Positions 30,103-40,379 of a stretch of 64,000 nt of DNA are shown piece by piece. Origin of the DNA: Chara braunii (taxonomy: Eukaryota; Streptophyta; Charophyceae; Charales; Characeae); contig BFEA01000017.1 of NCBI GenBank assembly GCA_003427395.1, positions 3,307,597 to 3,371,596 on the forward strand, given 5' to 3'. The translations under genes were made by a program, and so were the position numbers. Within the stretch, counting starts at the first letter, position 1. Each line of letters starts with the position of its first letter. Under the pieces are notes generated by a model, which saw only the letters and a program-made list of their open reading frames with translations, searched no databases and was not told the origin of the DNA.

Positions 30103-30130
<28 letters not shown>
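28130..30130. other. Unassigned sequence with weak coding look
   Basis: 28,155-28,640 is GC-richer and open in two plus frames; 28,874-29,488 is open for 204 codons. None shows a domain I recognise, and frames shift often, so I treat this as remains of an unidentified element. It ends in a (TA)n run. Confidence 0.35.
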
Positions 30131-30133
<3 letters not shown>

Positions 30134-30138
<5 letters not shown>

Positions 30139-30802
30139 ACCAGCCCGTACGTACGGAGGTCCCCGGTCATACCTCCGTACGTACGGGCATTCGAGGTCCC
30201 GTACGGGGTCCGAACCCGATGGCGTTTGGCCCCCGCCAAAAAATATTTCGGGGCCTAAACATTTTTGTTTTTTCCTGAATTGTTTTTTGTGAGTTCTCTA
30301 TGATGTCAGGTACGTACCTATAAATTTTCAACTCATTTAGCTCAGCCAAATAAGAATTAAAAATCTTCAAAGATGGCGGTGTCAAAACGTGCTTACCCAC
30401 GTTGTTTTTCACCTTTTACTTTTTGTTTTGACTTTAGTTCGGGGTCTAAACAATTTTATTATTTTTTGGAACTTTTTTAATGGGTTTTGCATTATGTAAA
30501 GTACACATTTGTAAATTTTCAGGGCATTTAGCTATGCCAAACAAAAATGAAAAATCGCCAAAGATGGCGGTGTCGAAAACGTAATCGTGCACTCACTAAT
30601 TTTTTTATTTTATTTTTTTAATTAGTATTTATTTTTTGTATTTTATTTTTATTTCAAATTTGGTAAGAAATTTGAATGTTATGCTCAGGCAAATCTTGTT
30701 TAAGTTATTTTTCTTCATAAATATTTTTTTTCAGATTTTTTTTGAGTTTTTTTTTTTTTTTTTTTGTCCGCGTTCGGCCCGAACGACCAAATGTCGGTTA
30801 CC
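30134..30802. mobile_element. Candidate TIR element inserted in a (TA)n tract
   Basis: Bounded by GGGTAACC on the left and GGTTACC on the right, with TA repeats directly outside both ends. Near the left end is a perfect hairpin: 18-base arms 30,143-30,160 and 30,171-30,188 with a 10-base loop, containing CCGTACGTACGG. The interior holds two diverged units of about 165 bases (30,230-30,400 and 30,430-30,590), each with AAAGATGGCGGTGTC. No coding frame. Confidence 0.5.
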
Positions 30803-30814
30803 ATATATATATAT

Positions 30815-30925
30815 CGTCACAAATAGAACTGCCCGATAAACCGTAGGCAGAGAGAGAGAAGAGGACAACAAACGAGGGGCTGTGACAAACTGTTTCGTCG
30901 GAGTTTCACCGACTCATCAGGAGGA
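30815..30925 (-). repeat. Hammerhead-bearing repeat H1, copy 1
   Basis: About 110 bases nearly identical to 37,972-38,083. It contains a hairpin CTGCCC-GATAAACCG-TAGGCAG at the left and the hammerhead core at the right, and lies in TA repeats. Confidence 0.85.
30884..30920 (-). ncRNA. Hammerhead ribozyme-like core, copy 1
   Basis: Read on the minus strand: CUGAUGA, a 5-bp helix GUCGG/CCGAC closing UGAAACU, then GAAA, then a 3-bp helix ACA/UGU with loop GUU, ending in GUC. All core positions of a hammerhead (C3-A9, G12-A14, A15.1-U16.1, C17) are present, with a very short stem III as in type I minimal motifs. No good stem I can be drawn from the flanks, so self-cleavage as a monomer is doubtful. 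Confidence 0.65.
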
Positions 30926-30929
30926 TGAA

Positions 30930-30952
30930 TATACATATATATATATATGACG

Positions 30953-31027
<75 letters not shown>

Positions 31028-31030
31028 TAT
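30930..31030 (+). repeat. (TA)n microsatellite with TG interruptions
   Basis: TA repeats broken at intervals by GTATATA. Confidence 0.95.
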
Positions 31031-31829
31031 TGCGGGTGTCTTCGCCGCCTTCTTCGACCATCCATAAAGGTTGGGCTGATTTTGCATTTGAGATAAAAAT
31101 ATTTTTTTCCTTTTTTTTTTTTTTAATGATAGTTTGACGTTGAAGTCCATGACAGTCGTCAAAGTCAAACGGCTTGACTTCTCTCAAGGCCTTGGATGAT
31201 GGACCTTGTCTTCGTAGTCATAAGGGTAGACTGTCAGAACAGGCAGAAGTCTGTGTACCAGGGTGCAAAAGAAGGTGTGGTTCTCAACCGCTTTGGCGCT
31301 TGTCTGGCGTCGAGAGGTTAACCCCTCCATCCACGTATCAGCCGACACTTGGGTGTCGAACGACGAGGACTACGTGATTATGGGTACTACATAGTACGCC
31401 ATCACTGTGACTGTTTGCGTATTTTTGCATGACTAGTCGATGTGAGAAAGCCCTGCGTCCGCGCGGTTTTATCATAAGTCTCGCGCGCGACGCCGAACCG
31501 ATTTTTGTGTCAAAAGATTATGAGTCAGATACAAAAGGGGCTAAGAGTGTTTTATTTTGTGTGAGTGATTTGACTTTTGCTTTGATCTGGTGTAACACGT
31601 GGTAAAAAGGATGCGTCATAGTCAACCGACGAGTCGCGCTAAAGACTTTAACCCCCCAATGCGTCGGTTTGTGTACGGGTTCGATAAAGGCGTGGGACCT
31701 CGCGTAACCCCTATGCTATAGCGTACGAGAAACGCCCTCGGTTGGGTCACCTCTGCGATTGCAACTGATAAACTTCCGCATGTGGTTCAGTAGCCCGGGG
31801 GGGAAACGCCCCAACTGCTAAAACCTCTC
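31031..31829. other. Unassigned sequence upstream of the LINE
   Basis: No frame with a recognisable domain. It may be the decayed 5' part of the LINE or an older insertion. Confidence 0.35.
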
Positions 31830-34800
31830 CTCAAATCATGCATTATGTTCACTCATTCTATGAGAAGATTCTCACATATGATGAAAAGACACTCCGAGTT
31901 AGGGACCCGATCATCGATGCAAGGTGGGAGGACTTCCTATGACTTTCTACTCATCATTTTTTTTCTAATGCAGAACAAAAACAACTTGAACCTATTACCC
32001 TCGAGGAACTAACCACAACAATGAAATGCACAGCTAAAGGAAAACATTCTGGTCTAGACGGTCTTTCGGTAGAGTTCTATAATATGTTTTATAACCTAGT
32101 AGGAACAGACATGGTCAAGGTATTTAACGAGATCTTGAAACTCCATAAACATCGCATCACCGAAGGTGTAATCGCACTACTTTATAAGAAAGGAGATAAA
32201 ATGGATATCCGCAATTGGCGCCTCATCTCCTCCTTAATGTAGCAGGGGAAATTTTGATCAAAACTATGACAAAAAATTAACTAATCTCTTGACTAAGCTT
32301 GTTGCTTCAAAATAGTCAGGCTTCGTATTGGGCAAGCAGGTGTTGGACAATGTGATGACCATATCATAGACATTGGAACTAATTAAAATCAAGGGGTATA
32401 ATTCAACAGTAATACTGATTGATTTCGAAAAAGCCTACGACAGGGTTAATTGGAATTTTGTCAAAGAGACAATGACTCGAGTAGGTTTTGGGTCAAATTT
32501 CATCACTTGGTTTAGATCCGTGTATAACAGATGCCAAGGTAGTCAATGGCTTCATCTCAAAACCCTTCATAGTATCACGATCACTAAGGTAGGGATGCTC
32601 CCTAGCCCCCTCCCTCTTTGTGATCCAGATGAAAGTCTTGTTGAATATGGTCAGATCGCACAGTTCATATGAAGGCCTCCCTGTGTCCAGCTCCTATGAG
32701 CTCAAACAGTGTCGAAAAACTCTGCAGAATCTCTTCAAACGCTAAGACAATGTCTCACAATATACGAGGCAGCATCTTAAATGAAAGTTAGTTGCCACAA
32801 ATTTGTTGCCATGACCCCAAACAGTAACCCTCTGACGATTAACTGGGGCATTAAAGTTATCCCAAACATAGACTAAAAAAAATATTTAGGTATCCTAGTA
32901 TCTCTCTCAGACTGCTCCAAGGCACATGACTATATCATAGAAGAAATAATAAAAAACTTATGTGCACACACCGCTACCGATAGATAAGGAGGCCTTTCTT
33001 ATCTTAAGAGAACGATGGTCAACTCTTCTTTAAGCACAGCGTAAGCAAATTCCACTATGTCAGGCACGCCACAAAGGTCACTCAGGTTGGAGAGTCGTGT
33101 GATGGTCGACCATCTCGCACGGTTCGGAGAGCACTTGTTACGGATGAATAGAACATTTTACTACGGTCTATCAGCTTAACTCTTGGTCCAAGAAGAAATT
33201 CCTATCGTTGCTTGGTCGTGCGATAATTGCCAATGTCTCCATCCTATCAAGAATCTGGTACATCCTCTTGTTTAGAGAATTATCTCAATCTTCAACTCAA
33301 TTATTCCATCAACTCCTATCCAAATTCATCTGGAAAAATGGATTCAGAAGTATCTTCATGGATATTTAAAATAGTCTGGTGGAAAATTATGGAGAAGAAA
33401 AATGACGAAGGTTTTGGGTTATTGACCTCTAGATCTAAGGGGGTGTGGAAACAATCCTTCAGATTGGCAGGATCTATGACCTTAAGCCAAATCTATATTT
33501 ATAAACTATTGTGGGACGGATATTCTGCTACTTGACAAACAAGTTCCTCTAGCCTCTGCGACGGACAGAAACCAGACCCTTGGATTAAGGCTAGACCAGG
33601 GATAGTTAATAGACTATCAAGAGGGGTACCCTCTGTTATGAAATGGGTTTATTTTCCTTCATATGCAGAGATGCTCGAATTACTAGAAGGGTTTTTCTGG
33701 AAAGGACGCTATACTTGTTTTCCAGCATGTTTTCTATATTTTTTTATGAGGACACTGGACATGCTTTCCAGTTTGATACCCAAGATAGGACGCTTGACCT
33801 GTTTTCCAGCAATCCGGTGAATTGTGAGGTTCCCAACCTCTGTTCATGTTTTTTTATTACCAAACAAAGTTGTTAAAAAAAAAAAAGTTGTGTAGAGTAG
33901 CGACGCCCTCTCCCCTCCTGTCAAAGAAAGAAGGGGCGCCATCATTGACACCTTTGGTGCACCCTTCTTAGTAGCCAACAAAACTATGAATTTTTATAGG
34001 AAGTGGCTACAAAGGGGTATCTGACAGATTTTCGACACTTATTCAATGAACGCAGAGACGAGTGGAAGATGGTGGAGAAATATTGAGTGAAATTGTGCAG
34101 ACTCCACAGAATTGAAAACACAGAGAGGAACTGATGAAGGCAATACCAGACAAGTCGATCAAAACGCTCAAGTCGGAAGAGGTGAAGTGGTCGGTAGGAA
34201 CGCGGTGGAAAGAGAGAGGTGTTGATGACATTTTTTTTCGTATTGAAGCTTCAAGGGGGGCGCAGTTCCCTACAACCTCTGTGTGGTATCAGGGTAAGAA
34301 GTTCCTCAACAGGTAGTTAGGGGAACCAATAGTGCAAGCACAGAGGCTGTAAATGCTTCTGTCTGCTTATGGGCGACATCGGCACCCCAGTTGTGGACTG
34401 GATAATAGACTTACAAAGGATAGGATGGGTACTGTTAGATGAAGTAACTTTTTCTTTCAAGTTGTTGATATCCAACTACACCACAAAATTCGGTTATGCC
34501 CTCTAATCAAGAGCATTCACTCTACATGTCAATACCTCAAACAACTGGAAGAAGAAAGACACAGTCCTAAGTTGGACTACATTCAATGCTACTTGGGTCA
34601 ATTGCTTCATCGAGCCAGATGATATTAAATTAAAGGGCTACGGAGGTGCCATAGGGGTAGGCTTTCTTGCTCGACCCTTTCAGTGTTGTCTTCGTATTGC
34701 ATTGCAGCAGAGCGTGACACGACCCACTCCTCCCCGGGAAAAAAAAAAACTTAAAGGTCAAGGTTGCATGCCTACAGTGGTTCCATCTCCACTTGAGTGT

Positions 34801-34935
34801 ACCTACGGCATAGTGGTTTGCAAGCAAAGACATGGATGCTCAACCACACTGTGACGTATGCACTTACGAATCATTGAAAGACTCAAGCCACCTGTAGTGG
34901 GAATGTGTTCTGACAAAGACTTTATGGGATTGAAT
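31830..34935 (+). mobile_element. Decayed L1-type LINE (ORF2 remains)
   Basis: Plus-strand frames, broken by many stops and shifts, give reverse transcriptase blocks in order: GKHSGLDGLSVEFY and IALLYKKGDKMDIRNWRLIS (32,036-32,240), LIDFEKAYDRVNWNFV (32,420-32,465), KKYLGILVSLSDC (about 32,875) and a zinc-binding tail CDVC-x16-H-x3-C near 34,845-34,905. This order is typical of plant L1 elements. The YADD-containing block is not visible, so part is deleted or too diverged. The stretch at 33,650-34,300 may be another insertion. It is dead, but shows that L1-type machinery has been present, which could explain the U6 and SINE copies. Confidence 0.8.
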
Positions 34936-36140
34936 CATCAGTATGTGACACTTCGTTTATCTTACGTTCAACCTCACGCCCTGTGTTGTTTCCAGTCGGA
35001 GTGATAAAATATACGGAACAGGCCCTGAAAGAAAAACATAATGACGTGTGCCAATGAGTTTTTGAAAAATTGAGTATGGTGACACAAACGAAAATGAAAT
35101 CCCCCGTGTGGTTCCAATTTAGTGAGAAATGATCATAACCACGAGGAAAAGAACTAACGCGCGTTATTTTCAAACATTCATTTAATCCAAAAAGTATTTT
35201 TGAACGTCCATGCGGGCTACTGGACGTCTTACACACGTGGGATCTCGTTTTCAAATTAAGTCCTAGCGCCGTTCGTTACAGAGCTTAGAATCCAATGTGG
35301 AGGACCTCAACCTAGTCGCTCTTTCCTTGTGTTCGTTTTCGTCGCGTGTACGATAGTGTAACCTTTTTTCCTAATAATGCTCGGTGCAACGACAATCGCT
35401 ACACAAATTTTTAGGCCAATGAGGCGCCACCACCATCCACAAGATGACAATCAACTTGTTAAAAGACAATAACAATGAGTACGGGGGAAAGTGAGTACCA
35501 ATAATGACAAAACCAACGCCTACAAATCCTGAGCACCTTGTTTTGAGAGAAAAATAGTAGCGCCTGCCGATCTTGGCGATGACTTCTCGTACGTCCCACT
35601 CACATACATGTGTCATTTCCTTGTTATACAAGAACGGGCGTGGCGGGGATACAAAAAGTCGACGTCCGTTCGGATCAGGGTAATCGGTCCACATGGCATA
35701 AGCGAGGCTGATTGCGTATGTCTAATCAATCCGTTATTTTATCAAAGGAACAGATAGACACCACACTATGCATTATCTTACATCCATCGTGCAAACCGAT
35801 CCAAGGCTTAAAGTCCATGCAATCTAATCAGTTGAGAGAACGACGATCCTTCATACGTGCTAGTAATTAAGCATGCATCAAAATGATTACATCAGATTCC
35901 TAATTCGTTCCCTTCATAAGGGTAACAACTCAGTCAATACATATGTATGAGAGATCACTCATGCATTAACCATCAGATACCGAGGAGTGGAGAGAGGGAC
36001 GGGATAAGATCACTTGATTTTGTTGGTCTCTTTAAATTCAACGATACTCGTCCTCGTGAGATCCGATTGAATTCAACGAGACGAGCAGGACAGAACCTCA
36101 GAAACTGGTAGGGACAAGGAAGTTATAAAAACATTCAAAC
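34936..36140. other. Unassigned sequence after the LINE
   Basis: No gene or repeat structure recognised; AT-rich with short frames only. Confidence 0.4.
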
Positions 36141-36160
36141 ATTCGTGAAAAAAATGTTAG

Positions 36161-36163
<3 letters not shown>

Positions 36164-36229
<66 letters not shown>

Positions 36230-36230
36230 N
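36164..36230 (+). repeat. (GA)n microsatellite with one unknown base
   Basis: About 66 bases of GA ending in N at 36,230, so the length is probably unresolved. Confidence 0.95.
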
Positions 36231-36566
36231 CCAAAGGAGGTGGACGGAGCCGTAGCTTGACTGAAGAAGGGGACAAACGAAAAAGGAGTTATGAGCACAC
36301 AAATAGATATGAGAACCACAAACAACTGTCCACCATGAACTTCAGCTTCCAATTTAAGAAGAGGAGGAACCGAAGATCAAATGCGTTGTGCAAGGGACCC
36401 TCCCGACTGCGTCACGCAGGATTTGTGGTGAGACTTTATCCTTTGTCGCGGCAATGGAGCTTCCGTCCCCGCTCTGGCCGAGTGCACCAGCCATACCTCT
36501 CGCGAACCCCTACGACAGGATAGGGCCACACCAGGTTCAACTTCAATAAAACACAACATTTTAGAT

Positions 36567-36650
36567 GTACCTGCGCTGGATTCTGGCAATATACGTCCAC
36601 CATCTTGATGTCTTGGGACCCCTGCATACTCCACACACGTGTAGAAAGTT
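36567..36650 (+). repeat. Dispersed repeat R2, copy 1
   Basis: About 84 bases matching 38,850-38,932 at about 95%, including TGGATTCTGGCAATATACGT and TTGATGTCTTGGGACCCCTG. Copy 2 is more isolated; both end near CACACGTGTAGAA. Confidence 0.85.
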
Positions 36651-37076
36651 CTGCAGCGGAGCGAGGCCCTAAGAGATAGACGAAAAAATGGGCCTGGCTC
36701 CACTAGTCAGTATTCTACATGCATTTGTGCACCTTCCTGACCAGGTGCGTCCGGAGTATACCTTTCAGTTTGTCCAGATGCATGTAGAATGTTGTGTAGT
36801 GCAGCGAGGCCCAATACATACGTAGTCGGCCGTAGATAAACGGAGATCGGCGCCCATACATCGTTGTGGAGCGGAGGTGGAAGTCGAATTAGGGCCAGAG
36901 CTGCAGCACCGGCCATCCGCCAACCGCCAACATTCTGGACGGAAGGTCTTTCCAAATGCATTCAAATCCTTGGTAGATGACGAGTGGTGCAACTACGGTA
37001 GCCCCTTGGAATTACGGTCCTGGCAGAGGGTGGGTGCTCCTCATCCCCGCGTGTGCACGCCTTCGATGGTGCAGAC

Positions 37077-37193
37077 TCCGGTCTTCACCCGTGCACCCGA
37101 ACATAACGCACCCTGAAAACGAATGTATATAGACGATCTTTCCAGTTCGGTACAGCCATAATCAGGGTGCGTTGTGTTCGGGGGAAGACGGTC
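37077..37193. mobile_element. MITE family M1, copy 3 (diverged)
   Basis: Inverted ends CCGGTCTTCACCCG and GGGGAAGACGGTC, extended inward by ACATAACGCACCCTGA and TCAGGGTGCGTTGTG. Similar in size and ends to 5,364 and 20,128. Confidence 0.65.
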
Positions 37194-37536
37194 GTGGACC
37201 GTACCGGAGGCCAACGTCCAAAGTGTCGGATCCATGTGTCCTCCGTCGTACTCTCTTATGCATGCCGCACAGTACACGGGCCGTGCTTCACTCTGACTCG
37301 TTGCGGTGAACTTGTCTTTTCTCCGGCCGTCGCATACGGTAATCGTTCCAGTCCGGCAGGGACCGGTTTCTGCGGTCCTTCGACAGCAACTCGACGCAAC
37401 CCTAACGTCCCACACCAGCGCTGCCACACACCTCCCGCGAGAGAGGAGCAGAGTAGCTCGCGATCGTGTCGACAAGTACGTGCGCCTTTCGCGAAAGGTG
37501 TTCTGTCGTTCCGCCCCCCAACCCCGCCCTGCCCTC

Positions 37537-37540
<4 letters not shown>

Positions 37541-37585
<45 letters not shown>

Positions 37586-37615
37586 ATTCGTCGCTCTCTC
37601 TCTCTCCCCCTCCCC

Positions 37616-37688
<73 letters not shown>

Positions 37689-37763
37689 TGTACTTGTGTG
37701 CGCCTCTCTCCGCTTTCCTCCATCTCAACCTTCTTTGTTGACCGCCTTCTTCATTTCTTGTTC

Positions 37764-37810
<47 letters not shown>

Positions 37811-37850
37811 NCTCNCTCNCTCGCTCTCTCTTTCTCTCTCTCTCTCCCCT
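37541..37850 (+). repeat. (TG)n and (TC)n microsatellite cluster
   Basis: TG runs at 37,541-37,583 and 37,616-37,640, TC runs at about 37,650-37,685 and 37,767-37,850, with unknown bases at 37,811, 37,815 and 37,819. Confidence 0.95.
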
Positions 37851-37971
37851 TTCTTTTTTCTCTGTCTTTCTTCCTTTCTTTCTTTGTCTTTCTTCCTTTC
37901 TTCCTCTCTTTTCCCTCCTCCCCGGTACCTATGTATATATGTATAGATATGTGTTTGTATATATGTATATA

Positions 37972-38090
37972 TCGTCAAATAGAACTGCCCGGTAAACCGT
38001 AGGCAGAGAGGGAGAAGAGGACAACAAACGAGGGGCTGTGACAAACTGTTTCGTCGGAGTTTCACCGACTCATCAGGAGGCTGAACCCTN
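37972..38090 (-). repeat. Hammerhead-bearing repeat H1, copy 2
   Basis: Nearly identical to copy 1 over about 110 bases, preceded by TA-rich sequence. Includes the perfect hairpin CTGCC-CGGT-AA-ACCG-TA-GGCAG. Unknown bases follow at 38,090 and 38,096. Confidence 0.85.
38040..38076 (-). ncRNA. Hammerhead ribozyme-like core, copy 2
   Basis: The same 37 bases as at 30,884-30,920, with every core position intact. Upstream on the minus strand is GGGTTCAGCCTC; only a distal GGG/CCC pairing to GCCCC beyond the cleavage site can be drawn as stem I. Confidence 0.65.
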
Positions 38091-38708
38091 AACANTCTGT
38101 AGAATCCCCTCACTGATTACACTGTAAGTGATAATCCACCTTAACCAAAATCAAAGTAGACTATCACTCACCCACACCAGATGGAAAACTCTACAGATAT
38201 ATATATATATATCAGTCTATGACGATATATATATCAGTCTATGATTGTGTATGGGTTCTTACGAGAGAGGCAGAACATCTTTGTTGTTGATTTATGAATG
38301 ATCATGATTCAGTAAAATTGAATGAGTGAATAATGACGGGGTATCAGCAGTCGAGGGCGCCTGTTCAAATCAGTGTGTGCACGGAGGAGATCTGAAGTCC
38401 GATGTACGGATCCATAACTACTGATAATTGAATAGTGACGAGGTTATCATCAGGTTTTATTATTACCGTCATTTAGTATATTATTATTATTATGTTTTTG
38501 TTCAGTAGGGAAAAAAAAAAAAACCGGCATCTTATTTTTGCTTTTATCCAGTGTAACCTCGTCACGGGCGCATAATACGTATTTTCTTATCTATTTATGT
38601 CTTTTTATTTATCTATTTATTTGTTTATAGATAGTTGAGGAGACTGAAAACATTATGGCTCAGTTTTATTTTTTTAATAATATTTGTCTTACTTTTCTGC
38701 GGTCGTCA

Positions 38709-38828
38709 CAGTTTTCCAGGAGTAATCTTAGCTTAACAGTGGAAAACGTTTTTTGTGATTTTTTTGCTCACATCTCCCTGTATCTAGTGCGCATGGTGGT
38801 AAGCTAAGTTTACTCCTGGAAAACTGTG
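38709..38828. repeat. Short inverted repeat, 28-base arms
   Basis: ACAGTTTTCCAGGAGTAATC at the left end and its near reverse complement TTTACTCCTGGAAAACTGT at the right enclose about 60 bases. It looks like a small foldback element; its right arm abuts R2 copy 2. Confidence 0.7.
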
Positions 38829-38849
38829 ACACTCCACACAAGTGTAGAT

Positions 38850-38932
38850 GTACCTGCTCTGGATTCTGGCAATATACGTCGACCATCTTGATGTCTTGGG
38901 ACCCCTGCATACGCCACACACGTGTAGAACGT
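38850..38932 (+). repeat. Dispersed repeat R2, copy 2
   Basis: Partner of 36,567-36,650. Confidence 0.85.
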
Positions 38933-39197
38933 TCGGTATATCTCCTGGAAAACCGGAAATAGGGAGATATTAGTTAAGCTGAGCTTACTGTAGAAGGAAG
39001 GAAACGTCAGCGTGGGTATTTTCGACAATACTAGTATATCGCTGACGTGTCCTTCCTCCTATATATATATATATTTTTTTTTTTTTGGGAAGTTCCTCCT
39101 ATGCATCGTCAAACAGTCCTCTTATCTATATATCGTCACAAGCATATATATGTATATCATCATTATATGCACTTATGTAAACGTGTATGTATATTGT

Positions 39198-39467
39198 CAC
39201 ACTCCACGTGGCCGGGCATGTACGTAAGAGGAGGTGATGGCGGAGCTTCCCTTCCTTACTTCTTTTCCTTTCTTTTTTGTTTTTTGTTTTGTTTTGTCTT
39301 GTTTTGCCTTTGCGCTCCGATACACGGTGTGACGATATATTGTCACACAATGAATTGGAGAGCAAAGGCGGAAAAATACAGAACAAAAAAAAGGAAAGAA
39401 GTAACGAAGGGAAGCTCCGCCTGTTCATCACCTCTTACGTACAAGGCCAGCCACGTGGATGACAGCT
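39198..39467. repeat. Foldback element containing repeat R1 (inverted arms of about 130 bases)
   Basis: Arms 39,198-39,337 and 39,339-39,467 are reverse complements around the palindromic centre TGTGACGATATATTGTCACA. The right arm continues to about 39,565 as the full R1 sequence (reverse of 632-795). Confidence 0.75.
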
Positions 39468-39644
39468 TGAGCGCTGGCTGGCCCCATATCCACGTGTGTC
39501 ACAAGGACCCACTTGCACGCAGCCAAAAGGCAAAGAAGGAGGTAAAGAAAAGGAGGAAATCAAACCTCACAGAGGCAAGACAAAGAGAAAGAGAGAGAGA
39601 AAGAGATCCAATCAAACAAAGGACGAGGGAAGAGGAAGGCCTAT

Positions 39645-39845
39645 CAGTTAAACAGAAGTGCCCGGCAAACCGTAGGCAGAGATGCAGAAGAGAGAGGACA
39701 ACTATATCGTCAAACAGAGGAGCTGCCCGGGAAACCGTAGGCAGAGAGGGAGGGAGGGAGGGAGAAGAGGACACAAACGAGGGGCTGTGACAAACTGTTT
39801 CGTCGGAGTTTCACCTACCTACTCAGCAGGAGGGTGAACCCTATA
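39645..39845 (-). repeat. Hammerhead-bearing repeat H1, copy 3 plus a partial copy
   Basis: A partial unit (39,645-39,705, hairpin part only) is followed by a whole unit. In the whole unit the ribozyme region (39,789-39,829) reads CTGCTGAG instead of CTGATGAG, and stem II is altered, so this copy should be inactive. Confidence 0.75.
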
Positions 39846-40036
39846 TATCATCACATGAATATAAGAGTGCAAAAGCGAAAAAACAAAAAAAGAACGAGCT
39901 CGTTTTTTTTTTATATGTATATGAATATATTTGCACAACCAGCGCACGTAGTTTAACCCCCTCCTCGTTAATCGCAGCACGCTTCACAAAAACTCGTCCA
40001 AAAGAGAAGATGAAAATCGTGCAAAAAGACTCCGCG

Positions 40037-40210
40037 CGATGTTTTTTTTTTTTTTTTTCTGGTTCCCCCCCTTCTGACCCCCCCCCTGGTGGTTGTCGCG
40101 GTGGTTGAGATGATGACGTACTTCTAGCTTTTGACCCCTACTTGCCGAACTTATGATAGACTTAGCTTTTTTTTTTTTTTTTTCTGGTTCCCCCCCTTCC
40201 CCCCCCCCCA
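40037..40210 (+). repeat. T runs with CTGGTTCCCCCCCTTC repeat
   Basis: Two copies of a T run followed by CTGGTTCCCCCCCTTC about 125 bases apart. Confidence 0.7.
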
Positions 40211-40379
40211 CCTTCCGCCCTGGAGGCGCCATTCTATTCGTACGGCGCTTGAGGACCTTAGATAATCTCCTTCCCGCTCAATCAGCAAAAGGATAGATGT
40301 TCGCAAAAGAAAAAAGAAAAAGAAAAAGAGAAAGGAAAATGGAGAAGGATCTCGGAAAAAAAACCCTTGTCCTCTGCGT

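Noticed and set aside
30884-35000. The LINE as the carrier of the hammerhead repeats
   Set aside because: The hammerhead cores are on the opposite strand and outside the LINE borders, so nearness is probably chance.
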